Origin: an uncultured Clostridia bacterium
GTDB taxonomy: Bacteria; Bacillota; Clostridia; Christensenellales; Borkfalkiaceae
Direction of reading: 5' to 3'
Length of the DNA: 64,000 nt
Assembly (NCBI GenBank): GCA_944342025.1
Contig: CALVMD010000005.1
Span: forward strand, 1 to 64,000
Of the stretch, positions 40,671-48,452 are shown one piece after another. How positions within the stretch are numbered: position 1 is the first letter of the stretch; each line of letters opens with the position of its first letter. The position numbers and the translations under genes were made by a program. The notes below the pieces were generated by a model that worked only from the letters and a program-made list of their open reading frames with translations, searched no databases and was not told where the DNA came from.

Positions 40671-40793
40671 AGAACTCTCCTCCATGCCGTATTAGCGCAT
40701 CAAGTCAGCGTACCGACGGCACATCTCAGCGCTTTATGCCGTTTCGGGCGATGCGCTCCGCCCTTGTATACGCCCCTCTCTGCGCTTATGTAT

Positions 40794-40822
40794 ATTATAC
40801 ACCCTGTTTCGACGGCATGCAA
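40794..40822 (-). promoter_or_regulatory. Promoter of the small orphan gene
   Basis: TTGCAT (40817-40822) and perfect TATAAT (40794-40799) on the minus strand are 17 bases apart. The spacer contains CGTCGAA, one mismatch from a Spo0A box. Confidence 0.75.
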
Positions 40823-40853
40823 CAAAAGCAACGCCTCCGAAGGCCGCTTATTT

Positions 40854-40890
40854 TGCCGAATGCGCACTAGTTTTGTCGAATCTTGTCGAA
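40854..40890. promoter_or_regulatory. Cluster of three Spo0A-box-like sequences
   Basis: On the plus strand TGCCGAA (40854-40860), TGTCGAA (40874-40880) and TGTCGAA (40884-40890). The Spo0A box consensus is TGTCGAA. The last two are 10 bases apart, one helical turn, and the cluster lies 32-68 bases beyond the -35 box of the small orphan gene. Confidence 0.6.
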
Positions 40891-40896
40891 TGCCTC

Positions 40897-42444
40897 TCAA
40901 AGTCCCGGATCCATGCGCTTGAACCACGGCAGGACATCGAGCGGCGCCTCTACAAACGCTTCTCCGCCGCCGAATACACGGCCGTCACAGTACCGCCAGC
41001 GCCCTTCGGGCAGCATGACGCGCCGCACCGTGCATCCCTTTTCCGCGACGGGCGCAACGAGTATGTTTTTCCCGAGCATGAACTGATCGATGCATTCCGC
41101 CAAACCCTGATGCGGGAACTCGTATTCCATATAGCGGATGATCGGCTCACCCGTGCGCGCGCTCTCGTCCGCGAGCGACAGGATGAGCGGCGCGAACTTT
41201 TCGTGCAGGCGCGCCGCCGAAAGGCAGATGTTGTTTTCCCTCTCCTGCAAAACGCGCCAGGGCGCGGCGGAAAACTGCATCATCGGCATGAGCGCCGCAT
41301 TCTGCGCATAGCGCACAAACAGCTCGCTGTCGAGACGGAGCAGCCTTTCTTTGCTGAAATCGATGTAATCCCCGCCGCCGATCATATCCGGGCAGGTATA
41401 CGCGCTGCCGACGATGCCCTGCGCCAGGGCGCACGGCACGAGGGAACGGACCCCGTTGTATTCCCAGCTGTGCAATTTGTCGCACAGCCGCTGCACGAGC
41501 GGAAGGCTGCCGCACTTCCACGACGCGCGCAGTTCGTTATAATCATAATGGAGCGCAAGCTTTGCCCAAAGCTCGCTGTGCCTGTTCCCGTCGGCGGCGG
41601 CCGCCGTAAAATGCTCTTCGCTGTAAAAATACGCGTCGCCCGCATCCATTTTGAACCCGTCTACGCCGTATTCGCGCATGAGTTTTTTGTTCTGCGCCAG
41701 GTACCACTTTCTCGCTTTCGGGTCGGTAAGATCGAGCGCGGCGGAAAAGCCGTCCCACCATTGCAGGAGCGCGGGCGTGCCGTCCGCCTTTTCTATGAGC
41801 ATATGCCCGTCACGCAGGCGGCGGTATTCCGCGCTGTCGGGACTGATAAAAGGGCACGTCCACAAAAGCACTTTGAACCCGTATGAATGCAGTTTTGCGA
41901 TCATCCCCTTCGGGTCGGGGATCTTGCCGGGATCGAACGTCCATTTCCCGTAATAGGGCGACCACCCGCAGTCGATCATGAAAACGCCGCAATCATACCC
42001 CGCCGCATGCAGCCGCGCGGCGTATTCTTCGATCGCGCCCTGCTCCTGATCGTAATTGAATTCGATCCACGTGTTGAACTGCGGTTTCGTAAAAAAGTCA
42101 TCGGGCGGCCGTTTCCCGCTCGGCGGAAAATGTTTCGCGCAGGCGGCAAGGTACGCCCCGCGGAGCGTGCCGTATCCGTCATACAGTTTCGGCACGCCCT
42201 TGGCGCATTGCAGGGAGATGACCCCGCCCGAAATCTCTATCTTAAACCCCGCGTCGCACCAGATATACCTCCCCTGATCGGATACCAGAAAAGGCGCCGA
42301 CTGGTTCATCGTCGAATTGGGATCGAGACCGCGCGAATATTCGGTCTTTTCGCCGAAGGGCATCTTTACCCCGTCGAACGACGCGCCGCCCCACCAATGC
42401 TCTCCCCGGAGCATGGGAAATTCGTATTTACGGTATTTAATCAT
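40897..42444 (-). CDS. GH31 family glycosidase
   Basis: Cytoplasmic enzyme of 515 residues without a signal peptide. The (beta/alpha)8 core carries the nucleophile in GVDGFKMDAGD and a candidate acid/base Asp in YTCPDMIGGGDY, where most GH31 alpha-glucosidases have a WTGDN-type block. The PDMIGG form recalls the MYORG-like branch of GH31, for which alpha-galactosidase activity is reported; I infer the same here from the neighbouring GH36 and GH110-like genes. GH31 alpha-glucosidase or alpha-xylosidase are alternatives. Its start overlaps the broken uroporphyrinogen-decarboxylase-like gene as ATGA. It is the last gene of locus 2. Confidence 0.85.
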   Translation of the reverse strand: MIKYRKYEFPMLRGEHWWGGASFDGVKMPFGEKTEYSRGLDPNSTMNQSAPFLVSDQGRYIWCDAGFKIEISGGVISLQCAKGVPKLYDGYGTLRGAYLAACAKHFPPSGKRPPDDFFTKPQFNTWIEFNYDQEQGAIEEYAARLHAAGYDCGVFMIDCGWSPYYGKWTFDPGKIPDPKGMIAKLHSYGFKVLLWTCPFISPDSAEYRRLRDGHMLIEKADGTPALLQWWDGFSAALDLTDPKARKWYLAQNKKLMREYGVDGFKMDAGDAYFYSEEHFTAAAADGNRHSELWAKLALHYDYNELRASWKCGSLPLVQRLCDKLHSWEYNGVRSLVPCALAQGIVGSAYTCPDMIGGGDYIDFSKERLLRLDSELFVRYAQNAALMPMMQFSAAPWRVLQERENNICLSAARLHEKFAPLILSLADESARTGEPIIRYMEYEFPHQGLAECIDQFMLGKNILVAPVAEKGCTVRRVMLPEGRWRYCDGRVFGGGEAFVEAPLDVLPWFKRMDPGL

Positions 42445-43510
42445 TTAGATTTTCTCCTTGCCGTGCAGGTTTTCTCCATCTGTCTGAGCAGCGCTTCCCC
42501 TTCTTCCACGCTCGGCGCGTTGCAGTGCATGATGACGCCCTCCGGATCCAGGTTTTCACAGAGAGGAAGAACGTCCTCCGGCTCGACCGTTATATCGATC
42601 ATTTTGCCGCTCTCCTGTATTTTGCGCAGCACGGGCAGCCATTCGCGCATGGGTTTCTGCCCCGCGCCGGGCACCCACTGGATCCCCTTCAGCTTTTCCG
42701 CCGCGCACAGCGCGTCGATATGCGTGAGCGCCGCCGTTCGTCGAGATGATAGATGCTGCTGTCCAAAAAGTCCCATTCCGCCTTCATTTCGGGCAGTACG
42801 AACTCCGCGTACATCTCTTTCGAGATCAGGCAGGAAAAGTCGCAGGAAGTGACGTATTCCCTGTCCGCGCTGAAAACATTCATCCAGTTGGACGTATACG
42901 GCATGAACCGCGTCGCTTCGCGGTATTGCGCCTCGAATACCTTTTTGAACACTTCGAAGATCTGAAAAGTCGTTTTCTTCACCATTTCCGGCTCTTCGAT
43001 GAGGTCGATGCACAGCGTCTCCGGCCCGCGCAGGGAAACGATGCCGTCCAGTCCCGGATGCAGGTCGGTTATGCCCACGACGTATTCGCCGCGGCTGTCG
43101 GCGGCAAACGCTTTCGTCATCTCCTGCAATTGCACGAACCACGGATTTTTTTCATCGAAACGGATATCGGGAAACTTTTCCGCATCCTGCCAGGTATGTA
43201 CCGCCCAGCTCGTGTCCTCACCGAACTCGATCCCGCAGCCGCAGATCGCGCCCATGATGTCCGGCCCGAAATTGACCCACGCCTGGGGAAATGCTTCCCC
43301 GAGGCATACGGACGTCTCTTCCATATAAAAGCGGTGCCGCCTGATGAGATATTCCGTATCCATCCACCGCGCCCTGAGATCCTGCGGCGCCTTGGGCATG
43401 CGCTCCCACCGGATGTTTTCTTTCGGCGCGTAAAGGACGACAAAGGGACGGTCGTGATTTTCGCGCGCCCACAAAAGCCGATACTTTTCAGCCAATTTAT
43501 CGAAATCCAT
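42441..43510 (-). pseudogene. Uroporphyrinogen-decarboxylase-like (MtaA/MtbA fold) gene, frameshifted
   Basis: Two frames together make one protein of about 356 residues of the uroporphyrinogen decarboxylase/cobamide methyltransferase superfamily. The first part runs from MDFDKLAEKYRLLW to SSIYHLD; the second continues ALTHIDAL, IQWVPGAG, and MHCNAP. In the family YHLDG...AL is continuous with three residues between Asp and Ala; here only 8 bases (42732-42739) lie between, so one base is missing. Each half is otherwise free of stops, so the change is recent or a sequence error. Such proteins are frequent in Clostridial glycan loci, with unknown role. Confidence 0.8.
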
Positions 43511-43514
43511 TTCG

Positions 43515-45572
43515 TTATCCTCCGATCTCTAACTCAAACAGTCTGGCCTGATATTTCTGCGAAGGGTCGAAAACAAGCGTTTTACCCTGCAAAGAATACT
43601 TCGTTTCCAAATTCTCGGGATATCCTGCGCGGCAGGACTTTACGGGATACGGCAGATCGATCGAGATCCGCCCGAGATTGTCAAGGTTCCACACGGCGAC
43701 GTAGAGTTTTTTGCCGCAGAGGGCGCCGTATGCGCAGTAAGGCGCATCGTAATAAGAAAAATCCGTCAAAAACAGGGGCAGCCCTTCCCGCAGATCCTCG
43801 CGGATCTTTTTGTAATAAGCAACCCCCTCGCGCACGAGGCGCAGCCGCTCCCCGCTCAGCTGTGCAAGGTTGCCGCTCTGCTGCACGCGGAAGAGGAGCG
43901 CGTTGACCATGTTGAACGCCGTCTCTTCTTCGTCTCCGTCTTTCAGGGGGTACGACCACACCGCCGCCTGTTCGGGCGCGACGGCCGTGGCGCAGTTTGC
44001 GGCGATCGCCGCCATGATCCTGTAATCGGTCTGATCGGACACAGACTGCACGCTGCACAGCCGCAGGTTCGCATAGTCCATGCGCAGTCCGCCGCTCGCG
44101 CAGTTTTCGACCACGAGAGATGGATGGCGCTCGAACAGAGAAGAAAGCCATGCAAGATAGGCGCGGTTATGCCGCAAAAGCCCGTCGCCGAAAGAATTTC
44201 CTCCCGTTTCCGTCCCCCTGCCGCACTGAATATTGTAGTCGATCTTCAGATATCCGATCCCGTAATCGCCGATCAGCCGATCGACCACGCCGTCGGCAAA
44301 AGCTGCGACGGCGGGATTTGAAAAATCGAGCTGATACCGCCCGTGGTCTATGACCCTGCGCCCGTTCCGCATGAAAAACCAGTCGTCGGGCAGGCTCGCC
44401 GCAAGGCGGCTGTCCATGCCCATCACCTCGATTTCAAGCCAAAGCCCCGCGATCATGCCCTTGGATTTTATGTAATCGACCAGTTGTTTCAACCCGCCTT
44501 TAAAACGTGTTTTCGCAGGCTGCCACTCTCCGACCGTCGTCCACCAATCCCCGTCGTCGTACCAGCCGCAGTCGATACAGTAATATTCCGCGCCGATCTC
44601 GGCAGCCCTGTCGATGAGCGGGATCTCCCTTTCCGTGGTCGGATCCCCGAAAAGGCAGTTCATATAATCGTTGAAGATGACGGGGAGCGCCTCGTTGTCC
44701 GCGTTCGGCCTTCTTACGGCCCTGCGGTATTTTGTCAGCTCGAAAAAACTCTCCCGTTCATCCTTTGCGAACACGACGGCGGCGCGCACCGTCTCGAACG
44801 TTTCGCCCGCACCGAGGCGCTTTGCCCACGCGTTTTCGGGTCCGCTCGGCCCGCTCAGGATGAGATACAGTCTGTCCTCGATCGTGCTGATCTCCCAGCT
44901 CCAGCTGCCGTTATGCTCGATCTGCCAGAGGACGGCGCCGCCCCCTTTGCGCTCGATCAGTCCCATGGGGAGATGTTCGCAGGAAGACCAGCCGCCCGTA
45001 TTGCTGAGCGCGATGCGTTTGCCCGAAAAGGGCGCCACATGGTACAGCCCCAGTTCCCGGGGGGTATATTTTTTCCACACGCACTCCCCTTTCCATGCGT
45101 TATGCGGGATGCCGATTGTCAGTTCGTTTTCCCAATCGAAGGGCGTTTCCTGAAAGATCCCCACGTTCTCATATGTCGTGGCGATATCCAGCGTGAACGG
45201 AGAATCCGACTTGTTCCGACATGTCATGTACGTCGAAACGGCGGAAATGCCGTCGTAAAACTGATAAAAGATCTCCGTTTCCAGCCTTTCGTTTTCCTGC
45301 CGCAGCACCAGAAGATCCCCATAGCGGTTGCGCTCCTGCCGGATTTCCGCAAAGCGCAACGTAAAACCTTCGCTCGTGCCGAACAGCTTGTTGAAATGAT
45401 GATCGTTGTGATTTTCGCCGCTGATCTGTACTTCTCCCGCACGAAACCAGCGGCAATCCGTCTCTTCGGCGCGGACCTCGCGGTCCGCCCCCATATATAG
45501 CAGGCGGACCTGTCCGCCGTCGATGCAAAATACCGTTTTAATGCCGTTGAACAGATACGTCCGCACGTCCAT
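43515..45572 (-). CDS. GH36 alpha-galactosidase
   Basis: Cytoplasmic enzyme of 685 residues, the GH36 length, no signal peptide. An N-terminal beta-sandwich precedes the catalytic barrel with CIDCGWYDDGDWW, then the nucleophile in GYLKIDYN and the acid/base Asp in ENCASGGLRMDYANL. GH36 enzymes remove terminal alpha-galactose from oligosaccharides such as raffinose or host glycans after import. GAGAGG precedes the chosen ATG; the frame to 45614 has no site. It lies between the large binding lipoprotein and the frameshifted gene. Confidence 0.9.
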   Translation of the reverse strand: MDVRTYLFNGIKTVFCIDGGQVRLLYMGADREVRAEETDCRWFRAGEVQISGENHNDHHFNKLFGTSEGFTLRFAEIRQERNRYGDLLVLRQENERLETEIFYQFYDGISAVSTYMTCRNKSDSPFTLDIATTYENVGIFQETPFDWENELTIGIPHNAWKGECVWKKYTPRELGLYHVAPFSGKRIALSNTGGWSSCEHLPMGLIERKGGGAVLWQIEHNGSWSWEISTIEDRLYLILSGPSGPENAWAKRLGAGETFETVRAAVVFAKDERESFFELTKYRRAVRRPNADNEALPVIFNDYMNCLFGDPTTEREIPLIDRAAEIGAEYYCIDCGWYDDGDWWTTVGEWQPAKTRFKGGLKQLVDYIKSKGMIAGLWLEIEVMGMDSRLAASLPDDWFFMRNGRRVIDHGRYQLDFSNPAVAAFADGVVDRLIGDYGIGYLKIDYNIQCGRGTETGGNSFGDGLLRHNRAYLAWLSSLFERHPSLVVENCASGGLRMDYANLRLCSVQSVSDQTDYRIMAAIAANCATAVAPEQAAVWSYPLKDGDEEETAFNMVNALLFRVQQSGNLAQLSGERLRLVREGVAYYKKIREDLREGLPLFLTDFSYYDAPYCAYGALCGKKLYVAVWNLDNLGRISIDLPYPVKSCRAGYPENLETKYSLQGKTLVFDPSQKYQARLFELEIGG

Positions 45573-45639
45573 AAAATATCCTCTCGCCCGTTTATTGCGC
45601 CGGGGCGGCCGCAAGGCGGCCCCGGCGCTTCCGCTTATA

Positions 45640-48438
45640 TTATGCGATCTTTTCGATGCGCAGATTGTCGAGCAGTATCACTGCATGCACGTCTTCCGCC
45701 CAGTTAGACACCGCAAACTTCCAGTTGTCGTTCGTGCCCGTGAGCGTAAAATCGTACGAGAACTGCTGCACGCTTTCCGACACGGCGCCGACCCAGAATC
45801 CCTGCGTTACATTGGGATAGCCTTCCGCGGCGTCGTCCAGCCGCACAACCGCGGTCGCATACGTGTGCACCGTGTCAGCCTCGATCACTTTGTAATCGAA
45901 GGAGATCCTGTACGTCCCCGCGCCTTTCAGGATGTAATTGGTAAAGCTCGCGATGTTGTATACGCCGCTGCTGCCGTTGAACTCGATCCTGAGCGCCTTG
46001 CCGAACGACGCGCCGATCCCCGAGTTATCGTCCGTCTTTTCCACGAACGGATTGACACTCGAACAGCCGAACGTACGGACATTCCCTTCAAAATCGTCCG
46101 ACACGACATCGCCCACGTTTTCCAGCCTCGTTTCGGCTTTGAGCGAATCGGGCGTTTCCACCACTTCGATCGCAATGTCGTCGATATACATCGGATAGGC
46201 GGCATAATAGTTCAGAACGTCTACCGAAGTATAATTTTTGCCCTCTTCCAGCGTGATGATGCCCGTGACGTAATTTACGACCGTATTTGCCGCAATGCCG
46301 GAAGTATACTGCATATCCTGCACATACGAACCGTCTTCCGCCATAAATTTGACGAGGAACTGGCCGCCGAGCCCGCCTTCGCCTTCCAAAATGAGTTTCA
46401 TCGTCAGGCGATAGCTCTTGCCCGCAGTCGTATTGAACCCGCTCAGCGTCGTGCCGACCACGTTCGCCGCGGAAGAAGAGATCTGCAGATAATTGCCGCT
46501 CATCTTGCCGCCCGAAACGACGGTGCTCGCCGACTTCAGGTCGGGATTGCTGTCTGCCGCGGACATGTCGAAATTGCCGTCGAAATCGAGCGTCGCTTTG
46601 TCGCCGACTTCCGCAAGCGTGACGGGCTCAACCTTTTCGATGGTGAGATCGTCGATGATCACCGTACAGCCGCGCATATAGTTATGCATGAGCAGTTCAT
46701 ACGGTTCGGTGTTCGCGCCTAAGCGCATGGGAGCAAGCTCGACGGTGTACACTGTATCCGTCGTCTTGCCGGAGAGAGAAGTTTCTACCTGCACGTCGTC
46801 CCAATACGCTTCGCCGGGACGGAATTTGACCGTCCAGTTATCGGGTACGGCGCCCCGGAACATGACCTTGAAGGATACGCGGTACACCGACTCCGCCTTC
46901 AGCGAATATCCGCCGAAACGCAGGCCCTGATACTGCGTCGAACCGTCGCACTCGACGTACAGCGCGTTCCCGCTCATCCCGTCGGGAGCCTTTTTGATAT
47001 AGGAATCGGCGCCCATGTTGCGGAATGTGATGTTCTCTTGGCCGAAAGTCTCGAAATCTTCGGTATACTGCGCCGCAGTACCCGTCAGATCGATCGTTTT
47101 ATACTCGACTTCGCCGATCGCCTTGTTCTCCGTCACGAAAACGGGTGCGTTGACCGTCTGATACTCGTCGGGATCGACGTTCGGCTGTACATATGCACCG
47201 ATGTACAGACCTTTCAGCGAGCTTTCGATCTCGATGCTCTTGGCGCCCGCTTCGCCGGAGAGCGCCGTTTTGAGTTCGGTCACGTTCTGGCTGAGATCGC
47301 GTTCGGTCGAGGCGACCCAGCGGATGGTCTCGCCCTCGGCGGTCGGTTCGGAAACGGTATAATCGAGCGTGAGCGTGCCCTCGGCGATATAACCGTCTTT
47401 GATCTCACCGTCAAAAGTGCCTCCCGTGATCTCGGGCGACGCTTTCAGCCGCGTTACGGTGATCGAATTGATCTCGATGACTTCGGAACTGCTGCCGCCG
47501 CCGAAGGATACGAGCAGCCATGCCGAAATCGTGCCGTTATAGCCGTTGGCGGTGTCCGCCACAAAGCGGCCGGAAGTCGTCGTCTTCTGATCTTTCTGTC
47601 CCGCAAGGTTGCAGATGACGTTCTGCGCATCGTCGAAGCAAAGCTGGAAGCGCGACCCGTCGGTGCGCGGCGTGTAGGTGATGTCTACCTTATACTCCGC
47701 GCCTTCGGTAAAGCGCACGCCGCGGAAAGCGACGAACTCCCAACTCTGCTCGAGCGCGTATTCGCCGTCTGTCGGTCCGTAGATGCGGACGGCTTTTTTC
47801 GTGTCGTCGTCCGTCATCTCAAAGAAGGCGCCCGCAGCGGAATGGTCCGCCGAGAACAGGTCGTCCCTGTAAGGCAAGAGCCTGCTTTCGTAAAAACTGT
47901 TGCCGAACGACTCGGTAAAGCTTTCGCCGTAACCGAGCGGCGTACGCATCGCCTTCAATTTTTCCCAGTTTTCATCGGTCGGCTCGATCACTTCGTTCTT
48001 CCCGTTCTGGTCTACGGTGTAATACGGATCGGACATAAGTTCCTCGTCTGTGGGCGGATTTTTCGGATTTTCGACCACCTTGATTTTCAACGCCAGCGTA
48101 TTGATCGTCGTGACAAAGGAAAACGTATAATCCCCCACCGCAAAGCCGGACAGATAATCCGCTTTGATCAGGAAAGACGCACCTTCCCACGCGTAATTTG
48201 CCGACGCGACGTCCGCGCCGTCGTACACAAGTTTAGAAAACTTGGCGTCGCCGAGCGTCATCTGAAACGCGACGTCCGCGGGATAAGTCAGATCGAACTC
48301 CATCGAATCGACTGCGACCGAAGCAGGCGTTTCTTCCGGCGTTTCGGGCTTGTCGCCGCAGGCCGCAAGGACAGCCGACGCGAGAAACATCGCGCACGCC
48401 ACGGCGCACAGGATGAATAATTTTCGGATTCTTTTCAT
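45640..48438 (-). CDS. Large multi-module lipoprotein, probably glycan-binding
   Basis: Secreted lipoprotein of 932 residues (lipobox VLAAC, Cys 27). After a short Ig-like region (about 35-125) it has four beta-sandwich modules that each end in a strand of the type IDDLTIEKV, as in CBM4/CBM9-like jelly rolls: about 155-330, 460-615, 625-775 and 785-932. An Ig-like segment lies at about 335-440. No catalytic residues are recognised. A PTDEELM segment near the N-terminus is shared with the next protein (PTDEQLM). Between a GH110-like enzyme and GH36 it probably holds alpha-galactosylated glycans at the surface. GGGGAG places the start at 48438. Confidence 0.8.
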   Translation of the reverse strand: MKRIRKLFILCAVACAMFLASAVLAACGDKPETPEETPASVAVDSMEFDLTYPADVAFQMTLGDAKFSKLVYDGADVASANYAWEGASFLIKADYLSGFAVGDYTFSFVTTINTLALKIKVVENPKNPPTDEELMSDPYYTVDQNGKNEVIEPTDENWEKLKAMRTPLGYGESFTESFGNSFYESRLLPYRDDLFSADHSAAGAFFEMTDDDTKKAVRIYGPTDGEYALEQSWEFVAFRGVRFTEGAEYKVDITYTPRTDGSRFQLCFDDAQNVICNLAGQKDQKTTTSGRFVADTANGYNGTISAWLLVSFGGGSSSEVIEINSITVTRLKASPEITGGTFDGEIKDGYIAEGTLTLDYTVSEPTAEGETIRWVASTERDLSQNVTELKTALSGEAGAKSIEIESSLKGLYIGAYVQPNVDPDEYQTVNAPVFVTENKAIGEVEYKTIDLTGTAAQYTEDFETFGQENITFRNMGADSYIKKAPDGMSGNALYVECDGSTQYQGLRFGGYSLKAESVYRVSFKVMFRGAVPDNWTVKFRPGEAYWDDVQVETSLSGKTTDTVYTVELAPMRLGANTEPYELLMHNYMRGCTVIIDDLTIEKVEPVTLAEVGDKATLDFDGNFDMSAADSNPDLKSASTVVSGGKMSGNYLQISSSAANVVGTTLSGFNTTAGKSYRLTMKLILEGEGGLGGQFLVKFMAEDGSYVQDMQYTSGIAANTVVNYVTGIITLEEGKNYTSVDVLNYYAAYPMYIDDIAIEVVETPDSLKAETRLENVGDVVSDDFEGNVRTFGCSSVNPFVEKTDDNSGIGASFGKALRIEFNGSSGVYNIASFTNYILKGAGTYRISFDYKVIEADTVHTYATAVVRLDDAAEGYPNVTQGFWVGAVSESVQQFSYDFTLTGTNDNWKFAVSNWAEDVHAVILLDNLRIEKIA

Positions 48439-48452
48439 CTTTTCTTCTCCCC

